From positions 1 to 43,079 of the forward strand of contig JACKAT010000050.1 in the NCBI GenBank assembly GCA_020634935.1: 43,079 nt of DNA, in the 5' to 3' direction. Below the pieces are notes generated by a model. The model saw only the letters and a program-made list of their open reading frames with translations, was not told the origin of the DNA and did no database searches. Positions 25,697-34,100 of this stretch are shown here, piece after piece. Both the position numbers and the translations under genes were made by a program. This DNA comes from Anaerolineales bacterium (lineage in GTDB: Bacteria; Chloroflexota; Anaerolineae; 4572-78; J111). Every line of letters begins with the position of its first letter. The stretch's first letter is position 1.

Positions 25697-26128
25697 CTGT
25701 GGCTCTTCCAAGTCGAGCCGTTCGATCCGGCCACCTGGAACTGGGATTTCGCCATCCGGGGTGCGCCGGAAACCGGCGCCAGCAACGGTGAGGTTAAAGT
25801 CGAGTGGGTGCAGTTTGGTTTGGGCAGCCTGGATCAGATCGTTACCACCGACCTGGTGTTTCAGGTGAAAGCTTACAACACCAACTTCGGCCCGAATGAC
25901 GGCGACGGCATCGATTTTATGGAGATGATCATCCGCAACAGTCACGGCGAGATGGTGCATCGCCGCAATGAGCAGAACGCGGCCTACTGCGCTTTTGGCG
26001 GCGGCGAACCGGATTGCAACCGGCTGCCGCTCAACCAGATCGACTCCGGCGCGTACACTTTACAGGCTATCGCCCACACCGTAAACGGGCAGACCCAGTC
26101 GATTGAGACCACCATTGAAATTCCGTAA
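25697..26128 (+). pseudogene. Probable remnant of a larger protein gene (Ig-like C-terminal domain)
   Basis: A clean frame opens right after a TAA at 25694-25696 and encodes about 143 residues, LWLFQVEPFDPATWNWDF and onward, ending IETTIEIP. It looks like an all-beta, Ig-like C-terminal domain rich in Asp/Asn with two cysteines (AYCAFGGGEPDC). No ATG, GTG or TTG start exists near the front. The first in-frame GTG is at 25808. An AAGGAG at 25688-25693 precedes a CTG at 25697 with only 3 nt between. Either a rare CTG start or a decayed, truncated gene is possible. I favour a remnant. The wider gap 25416-25696 shows no other gene. Confidence 0.5.
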
Positions 26129-26191
26129 TGTGTTCTTTAATGGTGAAATTGCTCGTATGCCAGAGCATAGAATGCCGATGCCCCGCTAATC

Positions 26192-26223
26192 AAAAAGCGC
26201 CGCAGATGTCTGCGGCGCTTTTT
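26192..26223. terminator. Bidirectional terminator hairpin
   Basis: A perfect 15-bp inverted repeat, AAAAAGCGCCGCAGA (26192-26206) and TCTGCGGCGCTTTTT (26209-26223), carries A and T tracts on its two sides. It sits between convergent frames and can end both. A decayed relative lies near 30115-30146. Confidence 0.85.
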
Positions 26224-26244
26224 CAATACTTACCGGTAAATGCC

Positions 26245-26895
26245 TTAGGCGATAACCCCAAACCCCAGCTTTTCCAACCGCTGCGGCGAGGCGATGAGCG
26301 CGACTTCGGCGATTTCTTTGAAATCACCCAGCCACTCATCCAGCGCTTCGAGCGCGGCATCGCGCTGTTTGGTGGCTTCCTGAGCATCCCCTTTTTCGCC
26401 TTCTTGCTGCTCATTCAGGCGAGCGACTTGCTCAATTAAAGCGCGTTCGCTTTTCAGCTTGGCCCGATCATAGCCGAATTGGGCCATACGGGGCAGCAAA
26501 TCCGGCTGGCCGAGCAGATTGTTGTAGAAGGTTTGGGTTTGGCCCAGCCAGCCGGCCAAGTCCTGTTTGCGGCGGCCATCCAAAGCCAGAGCATGCCGCG
26601 CTTTTTGATGGTCTTTCAGCGCGACTCGGGCGACTTTGAGGGTAATATCATAGGCTTGAGCGGCGGTTTGACGAGCTTGCTCTAAGGCCCCGCTGGCCCC
26701 GTACTGTTCGCCATATTCGACTTTCTGCTGATCGACCAGGGTTTCGGCTTGCTCCAACAGATCCTTACCGGCGTTGATTCTGGCTTCATCATACCCAAAG
26801 CGGCTCAAGTCGGCCAGAATATCCGGGTCTTCCAGCGCATTATTAATGGCTAATTGGGCGTTCAATAGTTGTGCGTCAATCGTTGCAGTTTTCAT
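26245..26895 (-). CDS. All-helical protein with internal duplication, unknown function
   Basis: The 216-residue protein starts at the ATG at 26893-26895, 6 nt after AAGGAG. An ATG six codons upstream is before that site and unlikely. It has no membrane helix or known enzyme motif. Two halves repeat: INNALEDPDILADLSRFGYDEARINAGKDLLEQAE and YNNLLGQPDLLPRMAQFGYDRAKLKSERALIEQVA, each followed by a QQ-rich coil and an acidic helix ending VARVAL or AEVAL. It is probably a helical bundle or scaffold. I do not recognise the family. The terminator at 26192-26223 closes it. Confidence 0.75.
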   Translation of the reverse strand: MKTATIDAQLLNAQLAINNALEDPDILADLSRFGYDEARINAGKDLLEQAETLVDQQKVEYGEQYGASGALEQARQTAAQAYDITLKVARVALKDHQKARHALALDGRRKQDLAGWLGQTQTFYNNLLGQPDLLPRMAQFGYDRAKLKSERALIEQVARLNEQQEGEKGDAQEATKQRDAALEALDEWLGDFKEIAEVALIASPQRLEKLGFGVIA

Positions 26896-27211
26896 GTTCA
26901 GCTCCTTAGTCATATTTAAAAACCCAATGTGTAAGCTTTCAGCGCTTCACAATCAACTATCCGCTTTGTCCTATTTTGGCGAAAGTTTGGGCCGGGGAGC
27001 CAACTATGAGGGTTAGAAGGTATCTTACGTGGTCAACTGACGGCTGAAGGTTCGTAACTAATCGCTTACTCCAATATTAACATACCTTAACGGTATCATA
27101 ACTTTACTATAATGACAACCTTGCTCCTTAAAAATAGTGAGACAATTGTACCGCCCCTTGCTTTCTGAGCCGTAATCATCAAACTACCGCTGAATTAAAC
27201 GGTTCGGCGGC

Positions 27212-27475
27212 GGTAGGAGTCGTTTTTCGACGGTAGGACTCGTTTTTCAGTTGGTAGGACTCGTTTTTCAGCGGTAGGAACGGTTTTTTGGTGGTAGGAA
27301 CCGTTTCTCAGATGGTAGGAACGACTTTTTGGCGGTAGGAATGATTTTTTAGCGGTAGGAGTCGTTTTCTAGATGGTAGGAACGATATTTTGGCGGTAGG
27401 AACCATTTTGCAGGTGGTAGGAACGGTTTTTTGGCGGTAGGAATCGTTTTTTTACGGTAGGCATGGTTTTTGGAC
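27212..27475. repeat. Tandem array of 13 units, 20-21 bp each
   Basis: GGTAGGA starts a unit at 27212, 27232, 27253, 27273, 27293, 27314, 27334, 27354, 27375, 27395, 27416, 27436 and 27456. The consensus is about GGTAGGA(A)CGNTTTTTNNGC, so each unit has a T tract at one fixed place. There are no unique spacers. The surrounding 850-bp gap (26896-27746) otherwise shows no gene, only AT-rich sequence and repeat-like fragments near 27570-27610. Confidence 0.9.
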
Positions 27476-27699
27476 AGGGAAAAAGACAACAGCGGATGCG
27501 GAAGGGAACGGATAGCGCGGAAAACAATCCGTTCCTTTCATAATCTGTTGTTGTCGTTTTTACCCCAAAGGCCACGAAGCAGGCTCAGAGGGCGCGGAGT
27601 TTCTTGGTGGGTTTTGGGGTGAAATCTTCGATGTGAGAGTCGATGGACTTTTTGAGGGGATGAATGTATGGAACAAATGACCAAAACGAAATATTACGA

Positions 27700-27705
27700 T
27701 ATAAT
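27700..27705 (+). promoter_or_regulatory. -10 box before the methyltransferase
   Basis: TATAAT at 27700-27705 lies about 20 bp before a 6-codon frame that abuts the methyltransferase. No strong -35 is seen. Confidence 0.4.
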
Positions 27706-27725
27706 AGTTTGCGAGAGGACATTTT

Positions 27726-27746
27726 ATGAATTGGATCGAAAAATAG
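27726..27746 (+). other. Six-codon frame with amber stop abutting the methyltransferase start
   Basis: ATG at 27726 sits 7 nt after GAGG (27715-27718) and reads MNWIEK, then TAG at 27744-27746, in the same frame as the methyltransferase ATG at 27747. It may be a leader for coupled translation, or the true N-terminus cut by a nonsense mutation. Confidence 0.5.
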
Positions 27747-29105
27747 ATGTCAAAAAAATACTTCCAGTATCCCCTACCTTTATCTGCCGGAGAACCCCTT
27801 TCGATTGAAAAGCCTGAAGTGATTAGTAGTAATAATAATTCCATCAATCACGAGGATCGGGCTTTTCATGACTGGTATCGTTTTGTCTTATCGTACCCCC
27901 CCCATTTGGTTAGAGACTACATTCGCGATTTTGATTTAAATACAAAGTCAGTTATTTTAGATCCCTTCTGCGGTACAGGAACAACCATCGTGGAAGCAAA
28001 GTTAAATCATATCAAAGCCGTAGGTTTAGAGGCTAATCCTTTTCCCCGTTTTGCTTCCACGGTTAAAACGAATTGGGCCATCGCCCCCGACGAATTAGAG
28101 GCGCTCGCCGCACAAATTTCAGATAGCACGTATGCCGTATTGATAAACCAGGGCATCGATGACCGAACATTGCGTTGCGAACCGGATGTGAAATTGAAGC
28201 AGCTTGATGAGCCGGCGATGCGCGCCATCATCAAAAACTCGATTAGCCCGCTTCCGCTCCATAAAACGCTGGTGCTGTTCGAGCAAATTAAGTCGTTTGA
28301 AAATACGCCCTCTTACAAATATCTCGTTTTGGCGCTGGGGAATGCCTTGGTAAGCTCAATCGGCAATTTGCGTTTTGGGCCAGAAGTTGGGGTCGGCAAA
28401 ATCAAGCCTGATGTTCCGGTTGTGGCCCTTTGGCTGAACGAAGTGAAAAAAATGATTGAGGATTTACACCTTGTGTTCGGCCAGGACTATCCTGATACCA
28501 ACGTATTTTTAGCCGATGCGCGACAGCCGGCGGATATTATCAGCCCAAATACAATTGATGCCATCATCACCTCGCCGCCATATCCCAATGAAAAGGATTA
28601 CACGCGAACGACACGACTTGAATCGGTCGTGTTGGGATTTTTTGAAGATATGTCCCAGTTGCGCGGTTTTAAAAAGACCTTACTCCGGTCAAATACCAGA
28701 GGAGTTTATAAAACAGATACGGATGATCAATGGGTGGCTGATATAAAGGCTATCCAACAAATAGCCACTGCTATTGAAAGCCGACGCCTTGAACTGGGCA
28801 AAACGTCCGGTTTTGAAAAACTTTATGCCCGAGTCACCAAACTTTATTTTGGAGGTATGGCCCGTCATTTTTCAGAATTGACTAAAATCCTCAAACCAGG
28901 CGCTAAATTGGCTTATGTTGTGGGCGATCAAGCTTCTTATCTACAGGTCATGATTAGAACCGGTCAAATATTAGCCGAGATAGCCGAACGTCTGGGCTAT
29001 CAAGTTGAAAGAATTGATCTTTTCCGTACCCGGTTTGCGACGGCCACCCAAGCCGAACTGCGCGAAGAAGTGGTGGTGTTAACTTGGCCGGGCCAGGACA
29101 CCTAA
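27747..29105 (+). CDS. DNA methyltransferase of a putative restriction-modification system
   Basis: The 452-residue protein has the two hallmark motifs of amino-methyltransferases. The AdoMet loop LDPFCGTGTT is at residues 71-80, and the catalytic TSPPY is at 275-279. SPPY motifs occur mostly in N4-cytosine enzymes but also in some N6-adenine ones, so the base is uncertain. Motif I comes before motif IV with about 195 residues between, where a target-recognition domain may lie. The start ATG has no ribosome site of its own and directly follows an amber codon in the same frame. A candidate restriction enzyme gene lies 158 bp downstream on the same strand, with a GTGAC-type inverted repeat between the two. 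Confidence 0.85.
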   Translation: MSKKYFQYPLPLSAGEPLSIEKPEVISSNNNSINHEDRAFHDWYRFVLSYPPHLVRDYIRDFDLNTKSVILDPFCGTGTTIVEAKLNHIKAVGLEANPFPRFASTVKTNWAIAPDELEALAAQISDSTYAVLINQGIDDRTLRCEPDVKLKQLDEPAMRAIIKNSISPLPLHKTLVLFEQIKSFENTPSYKYLVLALGNALVSSIGNLRFGPEVGVGKIKPDVPVVALWLNEVKKMIEDLHLVFGQDYPDTNVFLADARQPADIISPNTIDAIITSPPYPNEKDYTRTTRLESVVLGFFEDMSQLRGFKKTLLRSNTRGVYKTDTDDQWVADIKAIQQIATAIESRRLELGKTSGFEKLYARVTKLYFGGMARHFSELTKILKPGAKLAYVVGDQASYLQVMIRTGQILAEIAERLGYQVERIDLFRTRFATATQAELREEVVVLTWPGQDT

Positions 29106-29139
29106 ATCAATAGACATTAGTTGGAAATAACGAAAAACC

Positions 29140-29223
29140 AGGTGACAGTCACTTTTTGGTGCTAAATATGGGTACTGTTTCATGAACAGGCCCGATATCC
29201 AGTCCGTTAAGTGACTGTCACCT
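29140..29223. repeat. GTGAC-type inverted-repeat element, copy 2
   Basis: AGGTGACAGTCACTT (29140-29154) pairs perfectly with AAGTGACTGTCACCT (29209-29223) across 54 bp. The left arm and the bases before it are the same as in copy 3 at 30765. It fills most of the gap between the methyltransferase and its neighbour. Confidence 0.85.
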
Positions 29224-29263
29224 TAATTCCGATAAAGTCTAATCTGTATAGAGGATCAACGGA

Positions 29264-30064
29264 ATGGGGAAATACGAACAGATTATTGAATGGATTTTTA
29301 ATCAGAATTATCAGCCGCAAAAGGTCCGCATCCCCTTCAATCGTGAAGAATTAGTGCAGGCATCGGAAAATTTGGGGGTTAAGCGGATAAAAAATCTGGG
29401 CGACATTCCCTATTCGTTCCGTTTTCGCCGGGAACTCCCCGCCAGCATTCAAAACACGGCCCCGGCAGGAGCCGAATGGATTATCGTAGGAACCGGTATT
29501 GGTGAGTATCAGTTTCGACTGGCCGCCCCCGGAAAAATCCAACCCACTCCGCATTTCAAGTCGATAAAAGTGCCGGATGCCACCCCGGAGATAGTTCGCC
29601 ACTATGCTCCCGGCACCGATGAACAAGCCCTCTTAACCCGGGCCAGATACAACCGGCTGGTTGATATTTTCACGGGGATAACCGCTTACTCAATTCAAAA
29701 TCATTTACGGACCACCGTCGTCGATATCGGCCAGATCGAAGTTGATGAAATCTACGTTGGCGTTAATAAACGAGGCGCGCATTTTGTGTTACCTTGTCAG
29801 GCCAAGTCGCCCGGTGACAAATTCGGGATCGTCCAAGTTATGCAAGATGTCGCTTTGTGCCGGAGTCGTTATCCCCACGCGATATGTAAGCCTCTAGCGC
29901 TGCAATTTTTAAATGACAATGATGTGGCTATTTTGGAACTGGCCGTTATAGAAGAAAATGAACTTTTGAAACTCAATATTGTCGAGGAAAAGCACTACCA
30001 GTTAGTTCCAAGAGGACAAATTTCCGACGCAGAACTGCGCGAACTGATGATGGGGGAATTCTAA
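29264..30064 (+). CDS. Candidate type II restriction endonuclease (PD-(D/E)XK-like)
   Basis: I cannot name a family for this 266-residue protein. It follows a DNA methyltransferase. Near its middle it reads QIEVDEIYVGV, then a strand HFVLPCQAKS. The pattern of acidic residues D161/E162, about 17 residues, then a hydrophobic strand and Q179-x-K181 fits the PD-(D/E)XK nuclease core with Q in place of D/E, which occurs in known restriction enzymes. An upstream helix (NRLVDIFTG..YSIQNHLRTT) also suits that fold. The N-terminal 110 residues may recognise DNA. No membrane helix is seen. The C-terminus reads AELRELMMGEF. Confidence 0.6.
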   Translation: MGKYEQIIEWIFNQNYQPQKVRIPFNREELVQASENLGVKRIKNLGDIPYSFRFRRELPASIQNTAPAGAEWIIVGTGIGEYQFRLAAPGKIQPTPHFKSIKVPDATPEIVRHYAPGTDEQALLTRARYNRLVDIFTGITAYSIQNHLRTTVVDIGQIEVDEIYVGVNKRGAHFVLPCQAKSPGDKFGIVQVMQDVALCRSRYPHAICKPLALQFLNDNDVAILELAVIEENELLKLNIVEEKHYQLVPRGQISDAELRELMMGEF

Positions 30065-30114
30065 AACTTAGGCTGCCTAAAATGTCCGCCGGAGTACCTC
30101 ACTACTGTTTGATC

Positions 30115-30146
30115 AAAAAGCGCCGTAGATGTCAGCGGTATCTTTT
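30115..30146. repeat. Decayed copy of the 26192 hairpin
   Basis: ATCAAAAAGCGCCG followed by TAGATGTCAGCGGTATCTTTT resembles the hairpin at 26192-26223 with several changed stem bases. It lies between the nuclease candidate and a convergent gene and may be a weak terminator. Confidence 0.35.
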
Positions 30147-30186
30147 CTTAGACTCTTCCAGAGCAAGTTGAATCCACTATTAAACA

Positions 30187-30663
30187 TCAAGAATTCCCAT
30201 CCGAAATAGAATATTTGACCCTCTCCACCAAACCCAAAAAAGTAGAGACCTGATCGACCCTATACCGTTCGCACACCACATCAACATTGCCTTTACGCCA
30301 GTACCCAGCGGGGCAGCACACCACCAGCTTTTGGCTGCGGGCAAACAACCCTAATTCCAGCAGGGTAATGGGTGATTTGGTCTGGGGGTCAAAATACATG
30401 GCGATAATATCGGCTTGTTCTTGGGCGGCTAATTCCCACTCCACCTGTTCTCTGAAAAATTTATTGTGCGCACTTTGCGTCCAGTTTACATCCCAGTCAT
30501 CTCGACGGGGGTTGAAAAGAAGGACGTCATTGGTTCGAAAGGCATGTTCAAAACGGTCTTGCCATTTTTCGGCCGTATCCATTTCGATCGAGCCGGCCAA
30601 AAATATCGATTTTTGACCGGGATTTTGAGGGAGAGGAGTCGGTGGTTTGATTACGGTTGCCAT
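30187..30663 (-). CDS. Nucleoside 2-deoxyribosyltransferase-like protein
   Basis: The ATG at 30661-30663 follows AAGGGG and gives 158 residues. Upstream in-frame codons run into the repeat at 30765 and are rejected. The sequence has SIFLAGSIEM near the front, LLFNPRRDDWD, QVEWELAAQEQADIIAMYFDP and SPITLLELGLFARS, which match the nucleoside 2-deoxyribosyltransferase-like fold (the Nuc_deoxyri_tr2 type). In true transferases a Glu in the last motif (here LLELG) is the nucleophile. Relatives often appear in phages and near modified-base or defence genes. The true substrate is unknown. It converges with the nuclease candidate. Confidence 0.78.
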   Translation of the reverse strand: MATVIKPPTPLPQNPGQKSIFLAGSIEMDTAEKWQDRFEHAFRTNDVLLFNPRRDDWDVNWTQSAHNKFFREQVEWELAAQEQADIIAMYFDPQTKSPITLLELGLFARSQKLVVCCPAGYWRKGNVDVVCERYRVDQVSTFLGLVERVKYSISDGNS

Positions 30664-30764
30664 TGCACCCCTTATTGTAAAAAACGGGAGGCCCACTTCT
30701 GGACTCCCCGTTGAGAAACTTAATTGATAATCCCAGTTGCCGCCATTAGGCCAAACCAAAAACC

Positions 30765-30847
30765 AGGTGACAGTCACTTATTGTCGATAAATTAGTATCT
30801 GGCCGGCTCAAACAGACCAATTTAGCGCACTCAAGTGACTGTCACCT
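30765..30847. repeat. GTGAC-type inverted-repeat element, copy 3
   Basis: The same arms as copy 2, AGGTGACAGTCACTT (30765-30779) and AAGTGACTGTCACCT (30833-30847), enclose an unrelated 53-bp core. So the arms are conserved and the cores are not. The enclosing gap (30664-31105) has no gene. Confidence 0.85.
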
Positions 30848-30880
30848 TTGAAACTGCGTAAGCCCTGACCAATCTATTTG

Positions 30881-30949
30881 AACCACAAAGACGCCAAGAA
30901 CACAAAGATTTTTTATAAAAACTTAGCGAACTTAGCGTCTTTGCGGTGA
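30881..30949. repeat. Dispersed ACCACAAAGACGC-type inverted repeat
   Basis: ACCACAAAGACGC (30882-30894) pairs, with one mismatch, with GCGTCTTTGCGGT (30935-30947). Repeats of this wording are frequent between genes of many bacteria. No gene is seen here. Confidence 0.5.
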
Positions 30950-31056
30950 AACCTACCTCATTCAGCCTCGCTGTCGTAGATGATTTTCATAACCCATTCG
31001 TCCGCAATAGATGGCGGGTCTCGCCCCTCGACCCACCCTACGGGCTACGAGCAATT

Positions 31057-31103
31057 AATCTCCCAATCTCCTAATCTCTAATCTCCCAATCTCCAATCTC
31101 CAG
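31057..31103. repeat. Simple repeat of AATCTCC units
   Basis: CAATCTCC and CTAATCTC units follow each other from about 31057 to 31103, just after the nrdJ stop on the minus strand. This is low-complexity sequence. Confidence 0.6.
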
Positions 31104-31105
31104 CC

Positions 31106-34100
31106 CTAACACTCGCTGAATCCGCACTCGTGGCACTTCTTGCAGCCCTCGATATTCAGCAGGCTGGCCGAGCCGCAGCTAGGGCAGAGATCGCCTTTGG
31201 GCATGAGCGGGAGCTGCTTGCTCTCGTCTTCGTCGGGTAGGCCGGGTAGGTCGCCGGTGGAACTGATGCCGACGTGTTCGGCCAGGGCTTGGGCCACGGC
31301 GTCGGGCATGCTCATCACCCGGTTTTTGCCGAAACCCTGGGCCCGGCCGGAGCCGATGCCGCGCAGTTGGGCCACGATATCGCGCACCCGCTCTTGTGGG
31401 GACAGCGGGCTGGGCATGCGCAGCAGCAGGCTGACCAGCCGCCCCAACCCTTCGGCGTCGGCGGCCACATCGCTGCCGACTTTGCCGACATTGATGAAAA
31501 TCTCAAACGGCTGCGAGTCGCCTTCACCGTTGGCGTTGATGGTGATGTAGGCCGTGCCGATCGGCGTGTTTTTGCGGTAGGTGCGGCCGTGCAGCGTGCT
31601 CGGTCTGGCCCGCCATTTGGTCGCCGCCTTGAGTCGAGCCTCGACTTCAGCAGCGACCTTGGCTTCCATCTCGACCTTGGCCTCAGCCTCAGCCTGCTCC
31701 TTATCCTCGTCCTTCAAATTCAAGACCTGCACATCCCGCGAGCCGTCGCGATAAATCGTGCCGCCCTTGCAGCCCAGTTCGTACATCAGCTCGTACAGTT
31801 CGCGGGTCTGCTCGACGGTGTAGCTGTTGGGTGTGTTGCAGGTTTTGCTCAGGCTGGAATCGACCCAGCGCTGGATGGCGGCCTGCACCCGAACGTGAGC
31901 TTCGGGCGTCAAATCCATGGCCGTCACAAAGTAATCGGGCAGCGATTGGCCCGGGTGAACTTTCAGCCACTCATCGTACACCTCCACGCGCTCCTCGTGC
32001 GTACCCATACGCCCTTTGCGATGGAAACTCCAGAAGTAGAACGGCTCGATGCCGGTCGAGGTGTTGACCATCGTGCCGGTCGTGCCGGTCGGGGCCTGGG
32101 TTAGCAGGGTTACGTTGCGGATGCCTTTTTCTTTAATCGCGGCCCGCACGTCCTCCGGCATGCTCTGCATAAAGCCGCTTTGCAGGAACTGGTCGGCCTC
32201 GAATTGGGGGAACGCGCCTTTCTCGGCGGCGTAATCGGCCGAGGCCAGATAGGCTTCGCTGGCGATGAAGCGGTAGAGCTGGTCCAAAAACTGCTCGCTC
32301 TCCGGGCTGCCGTAGCGAATCTTCAGCCGGATCATCATCTCGGCCAGGCCCATCGTGCCCATGCCCACGCGCCGCTCGCTCCCCTGCTGGTCCTTATTTT
32401 CGTCGAAGAAATAAGGCGTCGCGTCGATGACGTCATCAAGGAAGCGGATCGCCGTCCGCACACCTCGGCCCAGGTTGTCCCAATCGACAGCGCCATCTTT
32501 GACAAATTTAGCCAGGTTCAGCGCCCCCAGGTTACAAACGCCCCAGGCGGGCAGTCCTTGCTCGCCGCAGTTGTGCAGCACCAGCCCGTTGCCGATAAAG
32601 GAGTGGGTCAGCGGTTCGGTCAGATCGTACACATCTTCGACCCCGTCTGCGGTGATCGACTCGACGGTGGCGACGAACTTCTCGGCGTAGGGGCCGCGCC
32701 GGCCGCGCCCGATGTAATCGCGCAGTTTGTCTTGTTTATAAGTGACCAGGAAGCCGATCTCATCGGCAAAGATGGTCATATTTTGTTTGGTAATGGCCAA
32801 CTCGTGTTGGGCCTCGCACCAATATTCTTTCAAGCCGCCTTGACCGTCGGGCAGCGGGCGATAACCGGCCTGACGCCGGAAGCGATAAATCCGGCTGGCG
32901 ATGCCGAAATTAAGGAGTAACTGCTGCACATTTTCCAGCAGTTCTAAGGCGTTGGCGGCCAGTCTAATGCTGCCACCCTTGGCTCCGCCGTCTAAAAAGG
33001 TCCCGTCGGCGGTAAACAGCGATTGGAGAAAACCGCGCTGGATCGCCTCGGAGCCGCGCAGCACTTCAGCCGGGACTTTGTGCTTGTTTTCGGTCAAACT
33101 GTACTGCTGCACCAACGTATAAAGGCGGGTTGAGCCGATGCGGGCTTCATCACGGCCTTTGATCTCGATGGGCGCAATCTCATAGCGACGGGCCGTGGCC
33201 GTTAGCGGTGCGACCAGTTCGTTGACGTGATCGGCAAACAGGCCGGCCAGTTCGCGCTTTTCTTCGCCGAAAAAGGAGAGCACGGCCTCATTTTGTTTGA
33301 TCGTGCCATCGCCGACAATCCAGCCCAACACTCGCCCCAATTCCAGCGAACCTTCCGCGCCAAATTGGCCTCGGCGGCTGAGAATGTGGACGCTGTCGCC
33401 CGGCTGTAAATCTTTCAGGGCGACCCAACCGCGCGGCGTCATAATTCGATGGTCGGCCGTCGCTCGGACGTAATAGCCCTGCCGGGTTTGCAGGCGAAAG
33501 ACCGGTTTGCGGCCCGTGCGGAACACATGCGAGGCCTGGGAGGTCGGTTGCTCCTGGCCAAAGCGCCGGTCGAGAACCACCTCAACCGGCCGGCCCTCTT
33601 GGTAAAGCTCAGCGGCGCGGCGCAGGCCGTGTTCGGTGTAAATCAAAGTGTCGCCGGTTACACAGGGGTTGGTGCAGAGGATCGGCGCGAAATACCAGGA
33701 GTTGCTCTGCTTATTGTAGCGCTCAACAAAGAAGACGCCCGGCTCGGCGCTGGCCCAGGCGCTCTCGATGATGTTGTCCCACACATCCCGCGCCCGGACG
33801 GTCTTGTGGACGACCACCGGCTTACCGGCGTCGCGCCAGGCTGGCAGATTGCCGTCCCAGGCGTCGTCGTAGCCGGGGGCGCTGGTATCGGGGAAAATGA
33901 GGTCCCAATCGGCGTCGGCTTTGACCGCCGCCATAAAATCGTCGGTGATGCCGACGCTGATGTTGGCGTTGGTAATGCGGCCCATCGTCCGCTTACTGTT
34001 AATGAATTCAAGGACATCGGGGTGCCACACATTCATGATCAGCATCAACGCGCCGCGCCGGCTGCCGCCCTGTTCGATCAGGCCGGTCACAAAGCTGTAC

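Noticed and set aside
27212..27475. CRISPR array
   Set aside because: Units are 20-21 bp and abut each other without unique spacers, and no cas gene is near. It is a tandem repeat.
30664..30777. N-terminal extension of the deoxyribosyltransferase-like gene
   Set aside because: It runs into the GTGAC-type repeat, and a good ribosome site precedes the internal ATG at 30663.
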